Shown: positions 1-12,849, counted from the first letter of the stretch. The stretch: 64,000 nucleotides of DNA from Hydrangea macrophylla (GCA_033977485.1 CM066982.1:32528218-32592217), one strand, 5' to 3'. A program made the numbers and translations. Notes: a model not told the origin generated them from the letters alone.

Positions 1-726
1 CAATCAAAATCTTGAGCTTCCATGTCCATTAATGGCGCTTCCGTGTCCATCACTTGATATCTCTGGTTTTCATGTCCATCACTTGAATTCTTAGGGATTA
101 TGTGTCCATCGGTTATCTATTAAACTTCATCTTTAATTGTCATCCTCAAAGACCCCACATCTGATCCCATTCGCTTGCTAAACACACTAGTTGAAATTTA
201 GAAGTTTGCTCCAAGACCCAGAGTCTTCAACACCTTGGTATCCTTATCTGGATCTACCACTGTATTAAAGTCAAGGAAGCACAAGAACAATACAAGCACA
301 CTCGGAGTAGCATACCCCACAGTACTAGTTCATGCTAGGATCATCGGTACCATAAAGAGCATGCATAAAACCCGTTAAATTGGCAAATATACCATAGTCA
401 TAATGGAATCACAACAGGACTCAGTACATAGTTCTTATCACAACCATGCATTGCATATCATCCTCATAGCATAGCATCTTCCTGTCTTGTTCTGCATGTG
501 TGATTTATTCCTTTGTCACCCGAACTACGTCCTGGTCTGATTCCTCTTGGGGTACATAGGCAGCTCATGAAGAACACAGCCAGCACTAATCTCAACATCA
601 TATCTTTATCATTTTAAATGCTTTTATCCTAAATCTATAGCCTCCAACAAGACCTGTCTCTTCAAAGCTTTGGCACTCGCTTGCGACATGCGTTGCCTCG
701 CAAGTTCATGCCAAAGAGGGACAAAC
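1..726 (+). mobile_element. Tat-1: 3' internal region ahead of its 3' LTR
   Basis: Non-coding 3' internal part of a Ty3/gypsy Tat element whose coding part lies left of the window. It is assigned because it leads directly into a polypurine tract and an LTR. The first 120 bases hold degenerate repeats of a 'catgtccatcacttga' type. The hairpin-like motif shared by all Tat elements here lies at 525-559, and the same pre-LTR block recurs before the LTRs at 6118 and (reversed) 17596. No coding potential was recognised. Confidence 0.7.
713..726 (+). other. Polypurine tract (PPT) of Tat-1
   Basis: A purine-rich stretch AAAGAGGGACAAAC abuts the LTR start TGTAGACACC. In LTR retrotransposons this site primes plus-strand DNA synthesis. 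It shows that the LTR at 727 is a 3' LTR and that the element lies to the left. Confidence 0.75.
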
Positions 727-1550
727 TGTAGACACCCCATTTTTTCGGCTATCAAATTTAGGAGACCCATAGCTTGGTGGTTCACAATGATCAAAAAAGA
801 CTCAAAAAGGACTCCAAGAAGTTAGTTCTATCTCTCAAAATACTCAAAATGACCAAAAAGCCCCTAAAAGCCCAAACACTCCCAGATTTAGGCCGAAAGT
901 TCTGGAACCATGCTACATCATAAAAAATACTAAAAATGAGTTTTAAAGCAAAATCAGATGACATCGCCAGCTCCCAGAGACTCCTAGAAGTCCCGAAAGA
1001 TCTCAGAAAGTCCCCATTGACCGGTTTGAGCAAGGATTGACCCTATTTGACCAAGGTTTGACCAAAATTGTCCAAATTTGCCAAAAAGCTTTGAGATCAT
1101 TCTAGATCATGTGGAAAGTACTAAAACAAGTTTTAAAAGGAAATTAGACAAAAAAAATAGCTCCCAAAGGTTCCCAGAACTTCTTGGAGGTCCTTGGTTT
1201 GACCAGTTTGACCAAAAGTTGACTTTAAACTAGAGCACCGTATCATTTTTCAAAATTCCTGGATATCGTACATAATTCCTGGATTTAAAACGAATTTATT
1301 ATGAAATTCTGAAGTTGAAAAATGCGATCAAATCGGTTTTTATCGCGAATACCGCAAAGCTTTTCAAAGTGACCTATCTCCAAAATATTTTTTATGTAAA
1401 TTAGACTCCATTAACTTTCCAATAGTTTATCACAACCTCATTTTGGAGTTCATACGCATTTTCTGTGAATTTCGGAGGAAATAGGGTCTTTTCGCGAATA
1501 CCGGAACCTCTGGGGGCCTAAATATAATTTTTTGGGCATCTGAGGAGCAG

Positions 1551-1612
1551 TACCGCGGTGGCACTTGGCCACTACTATAGCGGCACATGGCTAGTGCCGC
1601 GGCAGCACTCAA
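1551..1612. repeat. Palindrome cluster in U3 of the Tat-1 LTR
   Basis: Contains the perfect palindrome ACCGCGGT, the inverted pair GGCACT...AGTGCC and AGTGC...GCACT within about 60 bases, in a locally GC-rich island. Analogous clusters sit upstream of the TATA box in other LTRs of this window. Confidence 0.6.
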
Positions 1613-1754
1613 CCCCTGCAGAGTCCATTTTTGTAATTTATTTTTGGGGGTCCAAATTAAATAATTGAAGACCAAAACAATGTAGTTTTATGTTCACAGA
1701 TGTTTGGGACCAATGGGAGCACTTTCTAAATCCCAAGACCACCCCAAATTGGCC

Positions 1755-1761
1755 TATATAA
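1755..1761 (+). promoter_or_regulatory. TATA box of the Tat-1 LTR
   Basis: TATATAA in an otherwise AT-moderate context, about 1.03 kb into the LTR, followed by C/T-rich sequence typical of a plant start region. It lies about 145 bp downstream of the palindromic cluster at 1551-1612. The transcription start is inferred to be roughly 30 bp downstream. Confidence 0.6.
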
Positions 1762-3942
1762 ACCCCCTTTTGCTCTTCATTTTAGGTGGGCCTAGTACAA
1801 AGTTCATAGAAGTTGTAGACAGAAAGAGAGATAGAGATAGGTTTAGAAGAAGGAAAGGGAGCTTCTCCCACTGATTTTCTATAAAAAAAAAAGTGAGTTT
1901 CAATCTTGTTTACTTCCATTACCCCTCTTATATTCCACATTCAAGTCATTCGCAACCACTATTTTTGAGAAATCTTGAGTTAGGAAGCTACTTCCATGTC
2001 CAAATGTCAATATCTATGAGTTAAACACTAGGCTACAAGTCCAAAATCACATTGATTATCATCTATTAATTGCTATTACTTGCTTGTTTACATTAATGTT
2101 CATCTCTTCTTACCTCATTCCTTTTTTTATTTTTCTTTTATTACTTAGATGCTTATCATCATCTAGATGACATGTTGTTTGAGGAGAGTGAATCCTTATG
2201 GATAGTACCTCTTGACCTCAAAGACATGTTTAATGGATGATGATTCTAACTTCAATACACTCATATCTATTCTTGAAGTCATATTCTCAAACAAAACTAT
2301 GTTTGTGCAAGTAATATTGGGAGTTCTTGATATGATTTTGATGATGATGTTCCAAGTGGTTTTAATCCCCTTTTTGTGCTGGAAATGTGTTTTCAAAACC
2401 CTTATTTCAAAACCCCTCCAAAACCCCAATGTTTGGGTTCCAAAGCAGTACACATTATTTTCTCAAAAATCTACAAAACAGTGAATGATCTGAGTTCAAA
2501 GATTTCTCTAGAACTCAATACTCAATGTACGGATGCAACACCACTTGGAAAGTCTTCCTAACTCATAATAGAACACCCATGATTTTTGTTTGATCTAAAA
2601 CCACTTGGAAGGGTTCCATTTTGACCCAAACATTTCTTTCAGACATTCTGTTTTTGCTATCACAGCAACTTGGTTGACTTTCAACTTGCTTTTTCAAAAA
2701 CCATTTCCAAAAGGGGTGTTCCCAACTCATTTTTACCTTGAAATTCAGTGTATTATAGAATTAATGTATAATATGGAACTCTATATGTTTTGTTTTCATT
2801 TTTTAAGATTTTTCAACATTTTAGTCGATAGTACAGACTCTGTTTCTGAGTAACATCTATTGTTTACATGATTTCTCTCAATCTGTAATAGTTATTGAAT
2901 ATTGAATATTTGATATGTGTTCTAGACACAATAAGTATGATCTCCACAAAAAATCATGCATTAAAAACATTTCTAGCCTCACTTTCCAACTTTTACAAGA
3001 TCAAGTCATTGTTCTATCCACTATTCACAGCAAGTGTACTTCTACTTTCATTCTTTGATTTGATACTTTCATTCAATCCAAATTAGTTCATATCTTGGGA
3101 CATAGTCCATACTACATTTCTATATATCCTATGATGATTTCCTTCATACATTCACACATACTCTAGACTCCTAAGCCACTTTAGAAAGTACATGTACACA
3201 AACGCACTACAACCTTTGCACATTTTAGAATCATACATTGAATCCATGCAAGATTTCGGGTTTTTGTGACTCCTAATCTAAGAATATTATAAGGAATGGA
3301 CTTGATCATACGTTCATGCTTCCCCTCGATCTAATCTTCCTTTCTCATCCGTCCCGGGGATTGAGAGGTCTTCTTTTTTCAAAGGTTAACATGCATCATC
3401 CTAGCTTGCTAAGCATATTTGACTTCTTTGATTATTTGTTTCAAGAACAATTCATGTCCCCTTAGATTAGGAAGACTTTATTACTTGATACGTGATTAGA
3501 CGATTTTTCCTAGGTTTGTTCGTGTGATCTTTCACTTTGCATTGTATGATACTTGGCTTACATCTTATGAATGATATCTTATATTTTGATCTTCCATTTC
3601 AAGATTCTTATGTGATGTAATATACTATCATAGTATTAATTGTCGAACCAAACATAGTATAAGATGATTATTTGGATGCTAATTGAGGCCCGTCGAGAGA
3701 CGGGGCGAGTTGAGGGTGTTTTAGTCATGGCAAAGCCTCCTTCTCTCGTACCAAAACCCCGAGCCAAGTTATTTGGTTAAGAAAAGCTGGTGCCCTTTTA
3801 TCCGTTTGGGTGGGTCAAATTGGGTTTCTTGGTTCTCTAAAGACCAAGTGGCAACTCTGTATTTGTTTTCAGCAGACCTTTTTTCTTTCCTTTCAAAACA
3901 ATTTCAAATCAAAACAAAGGGGTAGAATTTCGCATGTCCACA

Positions 3943-4140
3943 ATGTGACTCTCTTTGAATTTTTGAGTCTGCGTGACTCCTTTTGTCGAAAAATTGAATT
4001 CTTGAGTCTGCATGACTCCCTATGTAAGAAAATTGAATCTTTGGGTCCACGTGACTCCCTTTGAATTTTGAGTCTGCGTTACTCCTTTTGTCAGAAAATT
4101 GAATTTTTTATTCTGCGTGACTCCTTTTGTCAAAAAAATT
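3943..4140 (+). repeat. GAGTC/GACTC tandem repeat, first block
   Basis: Successive units of about 40-50 bp built around GAGTCTGCGTGACTCC and an AT-rich spacer ending in 'aaattgaat'. This is the complement of the array at 19560-20540 in Tat-3. Confidence 0.7.
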
Positions 4141-4720
4141 GAATAAATTTGAATTGTTGAGTCCAAGTGTGTCCATGGATGTAAAATATGAGATTTGGGG
4201 TCGAGTGAATAATATTATGAAATTTTGGGGCATGGTCTCGGCACAAAATCAGTGAAACCGGGATAACAAGGATAAACAAAAGTGTAAATCCTACATGTGG
4301 TCCTAATGTCCTAAACATTATCATAACAGTGTTTTAAGGAAATCAAAAATTCGCAAAGCACGCAAGATTAAAATCATGTTCATACATGCATTAAGCATCA
4401 TACACTGCATTGATCATCTAGAGAAGTAAAAATGTGAAGTGAAGTCTAGATTTTTACCCCTTTGATAAAGGCACGTGCTGAGAGGCACAATTTGGGGTCA
4501 GCGAGGAGGAGCGATGGATCGTGACTTGGGAAGGGCTTATGTCTCTTGCTTGGAGGTCCTAGGGAGCCTGAACTGCTAGCCATAAGAACAGATCTTCAAG
4601 AAAGAATGAGAAGAATCAAGTTTTTTTTGAAAGGCTTAAGAGGAAAACATTGCAACACATGAAATGCTATGGTTTTCAATCATGAATTTAACCAAAAGAT
4701 AGGATCTTGATGATAGAAAG
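4140..4720. other. Unassigned Tat-2 internal sequence
   Basis: No domain, repeat or RNA signal was recognised. It lies between two blocks of the same tandem repeat and so is probably part of the Tat-2 3' region. Confidence 0.3.
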
Positions 4721-5240
4721 GATTCAAAATGACTCCGATTTTTGTGAAATTGAAATCTTGATTCGAATTGACTCCAGATTTTAGAAATTTCGAATTGAGT
4801 CCATTTAACTCCTATTTTTGTGAAATTGAATTGATTTGAGTCAGATTGATTTCCGGGTTTAGAAATTAAAAATTAAATGGAGTCTGACTAACTCCTATTT
4901 TAGAAATTGAACCGAATTAAATTGATTTAAGTCTGATTGACTCCTGAGGTTTGAAAATTGAATTAAATTATGTCAGTTGGACTCTCAGTTTCAAAATTTG
5001 AGTTGATTTGAGTCTGATTGACTACGGATTTTTAGAATTTAAATAAAAATTAAGATTGGTGGAATCCCAGGTTTAAAAATTGAAAAATTGAATTGAGTCA
5101 GTTTGACTCTGGATTTTGAAATTTTCAAATGAATTGAGTTTAATTGACTCTCGATATTAGAAATCGAACTGAATAGGAGTTTGTTTGACTCCTAATTTTG
5201 GAATTTGAATTGAATTTAGTCTGACTGACTCCCGATTTTG
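4720..5240 (+). repeat. GAGTC/GACTC tandem repeat, second block
   Basis: About eleven diverged units of roughly 45-50 bp containing GAGTCTGATTGACTCC or close variants, separated by 'aaattgaattga'-like spacers. It belongs to the same repeat family as 3943-4140 and 19560-20540. Confidence 0.7.
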
Positions 5241-5284
5241 AAAGAATGACATGAGAAAACCTATCCGACGGGGCTAGATGGTTG

Positions 5285-5610
5285 CGAGATACTGAGAGCG
5301 AACCCGCGTTGACACCGAGACCTAAGTCGCGAAGGCGCCGCCCAGTCCATTTCATTAAGAGAGCAAACCTGCGTTGACACCGGGGCCTAAGTCGAAAGCA
5401 CCGCCCAGTCAATTGCGTTGAGAGAGAAAACCCGGGTTGACATTGAGGCCTCAATCGCGAAGGCACCGCCCAGTCGATTGCGTTGAAAGAACAAACCCGT
5501 GTTGACACCGGGGCCTAAGTCGTGAAGGCGCCGTTCAGTCGATTGCATTGAGAGAGCAAACCTGCGTTGATGCCGGGGCCTAAGTCGCGAAAGTGCCGCT
5601 CAGTCGATTA
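5285..5610 (+). repeat. 64-bp tandem repeat in Tat-2
   Basis: Five units of about 64 bp, each with GAGAGC(A/G)AACCC, GTTGACACCG, GCCTAAGTCG and CGCCGCCCAGTCGATT blocks. The GC content is higher than the surroundings. An open frame across it on the minus strand (5140-5508) only reflects the repeat and is not called. Confidence 0.75.
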
Positions 5611-6102
5611 CGTTTATTCGTTTGGCCAAAATGGCTACGAATCCTAGAGAGGACCAACTCATTAGTCAAAGAGACTCTGAATTCTAAAGATAGCTCGCCT
5701 AGCAAGTTGAGGCAACCGCGAGCATTAAGTAGCATACAACATGGATTGCATCTAAAAATGCCAGGATTGCACGATCTCGAATCACATCATTTACGGGCAT
5801 GAAAATTGCACAGACAACCATCATTGCATGAGCACGTGGATCATGATAGGATAGGTGCATTCATCCGCATGAGTACTTGTGCTTGCGTGTGATTGCCCTT
5901 ACCCGGACTTTGTCTTGGTTTGATTCCTGAATAGATACGTAGGCACATCATCATTGAGCAAGACTAGCATGAACCATTGCTGTGCGCCTGTTTTCTTTTG
6001 CAATGCATTTTGTTTTACCTAAATCTGACAGTTTGGTTAAAGACTTGTCTTCACACAGGCTCTGACATTCACTAGTGACACACGTTGCCCCATAAGCTCT
6101 GT

Positions 6103-6117
6103 CGAAGAGGGGAAACC
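6103..6117 (+). other. Polypurine tract of Tat-2
   Basis: CGAAGAGGGGAAACC directly precedes the LTR start TGTAAACACC. It marks the following LTR as a 3' LTR. Confidence 0.75.
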
Positions 6118-8980
6118 TGTAAACACCCCAATTTTGACCAAACGTCGAATTAAGGGGAGCGTTACCTCTAAATCCGATGATGACAATGTCCGATTAATCT
6201 AGGACTTCCAAAGGTGATCCAAGCTCTTCAAAAAGATCTTCAATTAAAACAAAAAGAAAGAAGAAAAATAGAGAATAGAAGAAAATGGCACATTGAACAT
6301 TTTACGACATTCACGGGTTGCATGGATGGCACTCTCTGTTACTGTATGGCAGTCAATAAGTGCCGCAACGGCAGTAACTGATAGCCATGAAAATGCATCA
6401 AATGCCGTGAAAATCATAATTCCAGAAAAGGCGACAGTCCGTGGAGTTGTCCGCGGCATTCATTGAGTGCTGCAATGATATTCAGTGAATGTCGCGCCGG
6501 TATTTAGTGAGTGCCGCTCCGGCACTTATTGAGTGACGCTTCCATCTTCGTTGAGTGCCTCATTTTTGTGGCTGCCAGCTTTGCAATAGTACATTTGTTA
6601 CCTTCAAAAGGACATCCAAAATTAGGGTTTTGCCCCTGAAAATACTGAAATACCCTTTCAAAAATTGCCTAGATAAGGAGGAGAATCTTCATTGGAAAGG
6701 AGGGACTACTACTACACATTTTTGGGAGAGGGGCATTTAAAGGAGAAACAAAGAGAATTTTGGGAAACGTGAGTTTTTTTTAGAGCTTAAAGAAGAGCTT
6801 GGAAGATCTTAAAACTATAGAAGTTTGAGGAGAGTTGGAGGTGATACTCTAATCTTGTTAGTTTTCTTTTATTTCTTCTTAGTTTGGGTCAAAAGCATCT
6901 ATAAATTTGAAGAAAACAAATTTTCTTCCAAGAGGTTCTTTGATGGATTTAGATCACTTGCTCTCTTAATTTTCTTTATTTCATTTCTTCTTGTTGTTTG
7001 TACTTTTCTCTTGAGATTCTTGGAGATCTTCAACATCTCTCTTGAAAACTCTTGAGTTTGGTCTTTTGATCCCATGTAACCTTATGCTTCACATAAGGGC
7101 CAAAGATTGATCATCATTTGTAAACAAGTAGATGGACCCAAGTCCATTTTCAATGACTTGGATTCTCTAACTTGGGATTTCATGGGATCTTCTCTATATC
7201 CTTTTGGAATACATAAGTTATAAGTTATTCTTATATCTCTAATGACCATTAAATGGAATGAGAAGTAGTTTGGGTTAAGCCAATCTCCATGGCTTGAGAG
7301 ATAGACTTCACATAAGTAAAATTTGACAAAGGAGCAGTGAGCTCATAAACCACCTTTGATCAAAGATTTTTAGTTAAATATTGGACTGTTGGAATTCAGT
7401 GAAACCAACAGGAGAGTGTCAATAATACAAAGATCTACCACTGTAAGTTTTTTTAGTAGGATCTCATGGATAACATGGTTTGGTCATAGGTTTTGTATGA
7501 CTACCATATTTTGTCCAGAGTTTCAGAAGAGCAAATCAATATCAAAATGAGTAAACCAAAACATTAATCAAGCATTCCTGGCTCCAAATAATTTTTTCTA
7601 TGAAGTTTAATGTGTCAATAAGATCTCCTAAAATGATGAAAGTGATTTTGATTTATTTACTATTTTTAGAAAATCGTACAATATCTCTGGATAGAGATTT
7701 GCAAATCTCTGAGTGACGTCTTGTTTTTTTACCTTTTTCCCAGAGATTGGACCGTTAATCTTTGTTTTTTTTCTTTTTGGGTTAAAAACTAGACTCACAG
7801 AGGCACCTTGTGTCCAAAAATGTTCAAGATCAAACTATGGGATCTATGATTTTCCTATTTTTCAAAGTTTGGTCTGCTCTCTGTAATTTTCAAAATTTTA
7901 TAGCAGATTTGACCAACTTTGTAAAAAATGATCCAAATGACTTTTCTATGACCTAGGACATAAACCATGTTTTAATAATGATCATTTAAACTTAAATACA
8001 GAAGCTAAATGATCAAAATCAATGAATAATTCATAGCTTATTTTTGTCCATGTTTGTGGATCTATGTGCATTCATCTATGTGGTTTGATACTTGTAATTA
8101 GGATTCATTTTTTATATTAAATTTCACTTGATTGAACCTAATTATAAGTTCCTTGTGATCATGTTGGGACTATGCCACCTCTATATGGACATTCCATTGG
8201 GTCCTAGTTGAGACTTGTATATCTATAGAGATGTTGTGTTTCCAATTAATTGGAAGGAATCCATGATTATGTCAATTCTTTCATACTTGATAGATTTAAG
8301 CTAGAAGTTTAGGAATGTTATTTAAGATTCAACATTATATCTTCTCTAAAGCATGTGGATTAACCCTTTGTTTTGTAGCGCTATTAAGGTATGATTTCTC
8401 AAACCCCTCTTTAGCTTATTTAATTTCTTAATTTTATTGATTTTTCGATCTCATGTGCGGCAGCTTAGAATTAAGATTTGCCTTATGTATATATGTGATT
8501 AGAGACCTTTTTAGGATTTGTACTTTTTGTATGCATTGCATGTTCAATACTCGCGGCCGGGTCCCAGGTAAGTTCTCTTGTTCCCTATTGCATGTCATAT
8601 TGCTTGCTAATCAACTTGCATGGTTTTGGATGCTATTTTATCGTTAGCAATCTTGCATCCTTTTTGACATGCTTTTGTAATGTATATATACTTATGTATT
8701 AGTTAAGGGCATGCTTAGATTAATAATTCGATTAAAAAGGATGTTGAGTAGAGGCCTATCACAAGATAGGATGAAAGGGAATGTTTTAGTCCGCTGGGCT
8801 CCTTCCCCTTTCATTCCACAATCCCCGGACCCAATTTATCTTTGGTTTCGCAAAAGATTGCGGTTTGCTTTTTAAATGGTTTCTTAATTTTCCTTTAAAA
8901 ATTAATCGGCGACTAATTGTATTTGAATTTGAAAATTTTATTATTTTAAACAAATGTGGGCCCAAATGCCAGTATCCACA
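6118..8980 (+). repeat. 3' LTR of Tat-2 (2863 bp)
   Basis: Begins TGTAAACACCCC and ends GTATCCACA. It is the plus-strand relative of the Tat-3 LTR at 26232-29263: the first 80 bases and last 300 bases match well when one is reversed. A cluster of GGCACT...AGTGCC-type palindromes lies at 6465-6545, with a weak TATA-like TTTAAAG near 6733. Open frames inside (6555-6740, 6825-7055, 8453-8647) carry no recognised domain. Confidence 0.85.
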
Positions 8981-9959
8981 AGTGGCAAGTTAGGCTAAAT
9001 GATAAGAGAATAATCCATAGGCCATTTGGGCTATAATATTCCAGGCCAACGACACTCATGCCAGATGACATGCAAAGAGTCAAGTTAATAGGTATTGGAT
9101 CTGTGATCCAAAGTAAAGATTAAAGTTTGTGAAAGATTGGGCTTATGGTCCAAAGTAACGTCGAGTTGTTAAAAGATTGGATTGATGATCCAAAGTGTGT
9201 TAAGGATGTAAAGATTGAACCTATGGTTCAAAGAGGATTATCAGGTCAGTATTGATTGGACCAATAATCCAAAGAGACCACTCGGTTAGTGTCAGTTGTG
9301 TTCCCAAGTACGAGTATTGCCAATGAAGTCTCCAAATTAACGTAACACGCCAAGATGGAGATTGGTAAGACTTGACGTTAATGTTTTCAAGAAGCATAAA
9401 AGAGAATGGTTTACTTTCTTAATGGATTAACAAGTGTTTTTATGAGCCTGTTCAAATGTAGTAGGTATACTCACACACCTTGCAGTAAAGCTGACGATTT
9501 TCATGTCCTGGACAATCAAATGTCTAGATCTTATAGAGACTGACTAACAGGAAGAAATGTACACCGTGGAAGGTTGTGGCTTCACAAGTTAGCTAGCAGG
9601 AGTCGAAGACTATTAGTTTAACTATCCTTTGTTTAAGATGTGGCACTGCATGCCCAAGCTTATCATTATATTGTAAGGGCTCTAAGCCCAGGATGTTAAT
9701 CTCTTCTCTTTATACTATCTATGGATTTTTAATAATGAGGTTTATGACTCTGATGTGAATAATGACTATATAAGTATGCCTAGACCACCATGTTAATTAC
9801 TGTTGCATGTTATTTATTATTGTTTTAGTTCTTACTTCTTGTGGTCAATTATGAGGAATTCAACTTGACATGGACCTACAAACCCAAAAGAGAAAATATT
9901 TAAATTTTTCCTACTTTGGCTACTCAGGGGCGTGACAAGTTCACCGGCTTTTAAGAACA
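8981..9959 (+). repeat. Chromovirus-type LTR fragment, 3' part
   Basis: Ends GGGGCGTGACA, like the ends of the chromovirus LTRs at 29441 and 62607 when those are reversed. It contains the 'tatactcac...agctgacg...gtcctggaca' block also seen near 35930. Four or five degenerate repeats of AAAGATTGG...ATGATCCAAAG lie at 9100-9290. The 5' part and any target duplication were not found. Confidence 0.45.
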
Positions 9960-10727
9960 TATCATGACCAAGGGATGCAAAATTTCCTGAACTTAACAAA
10001 CCTATCTAAGTTATGTACCAATACTGACACATGACAATTCCCTTGTGGCCTGACTACTCTGATTGAAATGAAATGGATATCAAACTAATTCATGATTGAT
10101 ATATATCTAACGTTATAAAGTTAATCCATTATTCTAAATCATACAATTATCTAGTGCCACATTAACTCTGCTTATGATGGAAATGCATTATGGGATTATG
10201 AAATGATGTCTAGATACTGAAACAGTTCATATAATAACTTAATAGAAATATCCATATCTTGGAACTTCAAATCAATTGGGACAGCGATCCAATCGATTAG
10301 GTAAAAACTAGTAACAATCGATTGGGGAAAAGTTCAATCGATTGGATCACAATCAATACCAATTGATTGGGTTAAAACTAATGGCAATCGATTAGATGAA
10401 AGTCCAATCGATTGGGCCTAGGTCTATGGCAATCAATTGGGAAAAAACCCAATCGATTAGGGCTTTGTTAGCGAGATGACATTACATAATTTAAAACATT
10501 TGGGGGTTGTTTTGCTACATCTTTCCTTCTTTTTAAACTCATAAAACAATCATATAAAGGGACCAAGTGAGTTTAGAACTCACATAAAGTGTGTGGGTTT
10601 TGTGTGTGGGTCTTGGGAGCTTTAAAGCTCTCTTTCTCTGATCTCCCTACTCTCTTCTTCTCTCTTCTTTCTCTATCTCTCTATCTCTTCTTCTGTCTTC
10701 TTTAGTTCTCTTTTTCACTATCCAGAC

Positions 10728-10830
10728 AATATGTGTGTGTGTGTGTGTATGAGTGTATGTACATAGATATATGGGTGTATTTATATATATATATATGTAT
10801 GTGTATATAAGTGTATATATATGTATATCA
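10728..10830. repeat. GT/TA microsatellite
   Basis: An impure run of GT and TA dinucleotides between CT-rich stretches. An open frame on the minus strand here (10647-10835) is low-complexity and not a gene. Confidence 0.85.
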
Positions 10831-10890
10831 CTCACTTTCTCTCTCTCTCAAGAAACTGTTTAACAACCTTCAAAATCACAAACTGAACTC

Positions 10891-10900
10891 ATATATATAG
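10891..10900 (-). promoter_or_regulatory. TATA box of the AATCGATTGG-type LTR
   Basis: CTATATATAT on the minus strand, about 60 bp downstream of the motif cluster at 10961-11105. The second copy of this LTR type (40407-40626) has the same order and spacing. Confidence 0.5.
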
Positions 10901-11249
10901 AGGGAGTGAGTGCCACACGTCAACACCTCATGCAAACTTGGAGACCAACCTCTGCACTTTGGCAATCAATTGGGAAGAGGGCAAGTGATTGGGTATGTCG
11001 GCAGAAACAATCGATTGGGAAAATGTAGTAATCGATTAGGAATCCAAAAGTGACAATCGATTAAAAAATATGTCTATCGATTAGGACGTCAAATTTACCA
11101 ATAGAAGGGTAAGGATCATACATGTATACAGGGAATAGTATCAAGTCTAATTTATTAATATGCATCCAAAAAATATAGAGCATTGCATCATCCACCACTT
11201 ATTAAAAGATTTTGTCCTCGAAATCTAAAGTAAGTAGGGTTAAAAACAA

Positions 11250-11560
11250 AAACGGAAACTTCTAGCGCATCTCTGACTCTAGCTCCCATGAAGCTTCTCT
11301 TTCGTCATGATGCTTCCACTGAATCTTCACTAACAGAATCTAATTGTTCATGAGTTTCTTGATTCCCTGGTCTAAGATCCGCACTGGTCCTTTGTTAAAG
11401 GTGACATTGTCATTAGCCTCTATGTCCTCGAAGTTGTTTTTGTGCATTGGGTTATGGGCACACTTCCTCAACATACCAATGTGGAAGACATTATGCACTC
11501 CTGACATTTTTGGCGGCCGCCAGTCTATAGGCAACCTTTCTAATATGCTCTAGGATCTTG
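11250..11560 (-). pseudogene. Chromo-1 integrase C-terminus and chromodomain
   Basis: The minus frame from about 11534 reads PPKMSGVHNVFHIGMLRK, the conserved 'VHxVFHVSxLRK' block that ends plant gypsy integrases, then GPVRILDQ. After an in-frame stop near 11338 it continues LVKIQWKHHDEREASWELE, a typical group II chromodomain (VxW...EEATWE). In intact elements the chromodomain steers integration toward marked heterochromatin. The frame is broken, so no working protein is expected. Confidence 0.75.
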
Positions 11561-11599
11561 AACGGTCCAATAATTCAAGGCGATAGCTTACCACTGTTC

Positions 11600-12560
11600 T
11601 GACCAAATCTAACGATACCTCAAATTGGCGAAACCTTGAATAGTACCGCATTTCCAATTGCAAACTCCAAATCTTTACGGCATTTATTAGTATAACTCTT
11701 GTGTCTGATCTATGTCGTCTTCATCCTCTTACGTACAACTTGGATCTTCTTGTTGGTTTCTCATACCATTTCTGGTTCAAGAAGTTGAGTGTCTCTGACT
11801 TCGGCCTAGCATAGCGATGATTGGTAAGCTCTTTTGTATAAAGATTCAAACAGTGACATTCCTATTCTTATATGATAGCTACTGTTGTAGGAAAACTTGA
11901 TCAGTGGCAGGTGTGTCTACCAAGAACTCTTGAAGTCTATAATGCAAGCGCGTAGCATATCTTCCGTCACTTGATTGACTCATTTCGTCTGACCGTCGGT
12001 CTATAGATGAAAAAATGAACTCAAGTTCAATGTAGTTCCCATTGCTGTTTGAAGACTCATCCAGAACTCTATGGTAAAATGCAAATCTCGATTCGATACG
12101 ATTAAAACAGCTATGCATGTAATCGTACAACTTGCTATAGATACATTTGGCTCAAATGTTCTACTGGGTACGTCATGCTATAGGCGATGAAATGTGCCAT
12201 CCTAGTGAGTCTATCCACTATTACCAAAATAGCATCATGGCTTTGCTAAGACCTTGGAAAACCTACAACGAAATCCATGGTTATGTGTTCCTATTTCCAT
12301 TGGGGAATCGAGAATGACTATAGAAGTTTGGGTGGTTTTTGAGGTTCTACCTTCACTTGCTTACAAGTAAAACACTCAGCTACATACTCAGCTACCTCTC
12401 TCTTCATTTGTTCCCACCAAAAATTTCTTTTCAAATCCTTGTACATTTTTCTACCTCCAGGGTGAACGGTCGTTTTTACATCTTAAGGCTCTATCCGCAC
12501 CAATGCTCCAAACGATTCCTTCGCTAACATCGTAGCAAACTATAGTTTCAAATCCCTAGT
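11600..12560 (-). pseudogene. Chromo-1 integrase zinc-binding and catalytic core
   Basis: Near 12470-12340 the minus strand encodes an HHCC zinc-finger region with HPGGRKMYKDLKRNFWW and CFTCKQ. Near 12277-12180 it encodes MDFVVGFPRS and a following VDRLTRMAHF, the start of the integrase core with its first catalytic Asp. The block expected to hold the second Asp and the Glu (about 12130-11900) is heavily mutated. Several stops and frame changes separate the blocks. In living elements this enzyme inserts the cDNA into the chromosome. Confidence 0.65.
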
Positions 12561-12849
12561 TAACTGTCCACATCCAAAATGCTGTTCTTTTCTCGATTCC
12601 ATTGGTAGAAGGTCAAACTCGGCTAAGTTCTCCAAAGCTTGCTATTCTCGAATCAATGTGGCAACGATTACTAGTCGAGATCGGTGACTCAAAGCATGAG
12701 CTATAACATTTGCTTTACCCAGATGGTATTGTAAAGACAAGTCATAGTCCTTAAGTAACTCCATCCATCTCCATTAAGGCATGTTTAACTCCCTCTGCGA
12801 GAACAGGTACCTCACACTCTTGTGATTTGAGAAAAGATCAAACTTTTTT

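Larger units (their letters stand above)
727..3942 (+). repeat. 3' LTR of Tat-1 (3216 bp)
   Basis: Begins TGTAGACACC after a polypurine tract and ends TCCACA. It is the full-length relative of the shortened LTR at 40627-42136: they match at both ends, but the stretch 894-2620 is absent there. A TATA box lies at 1755-1761 and a palindrome-rich GC cluster at 1551-1612. Small open frames on both strands inside it (for example 2212-2484 and 2605-2853) show no known domain and are probably chance. The next bases, ATGTG, would be the target duplication, but the partner lies outside the window. Confidence 0.85.
3943..6117 (+). mobile_element. Tat-2: 3' internal region, interrupted by Tat-1 at its left edge
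   Basis: Non-coding 3' part of a second Tat element. It starts inside a GAGTC-type tandem repeat immediately after the Tat-1 LTR, so Tat-1 appears inserted into that array. Reading on: unassigned sequence (about 4140-4720), a second block of the GAGTC repeat (4720-5240), a 64-bp repeat (5285-5610), the conserved pre-LTR block (5820-6100) and a polypurine tract. It is the mirror of Tat-3, which has the same order on the other strand. Confidence 0.65.
9960..11193 (-). repeat. LTR with AATCGATTGG clusters, probable 3' LTR of Chromo-1
   Basis: Follows the Chromo-1 coding end on the minus strand, where a degraded purine-rich stretch precedes TGATGCAATGC at 11193. Two clusters of the near-palindrome CAATCGATTGG lie at 10961-11105 and 10265-10465. 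A TATA box is at 10891-10900 on the minus strand, followed by CT-rich and GT/TA-rich sequence. The left boundary is approximate. A similar promoter block occurs at 40407-40626. Confidence 0.5.

Noticed and set aside
10647..10835. 62-codon minus-strand frame rich in Tyr/Ile/Thr/His
   Set aside because: It is the translation of a GT/TA microsatellite and CT-rich DNA.
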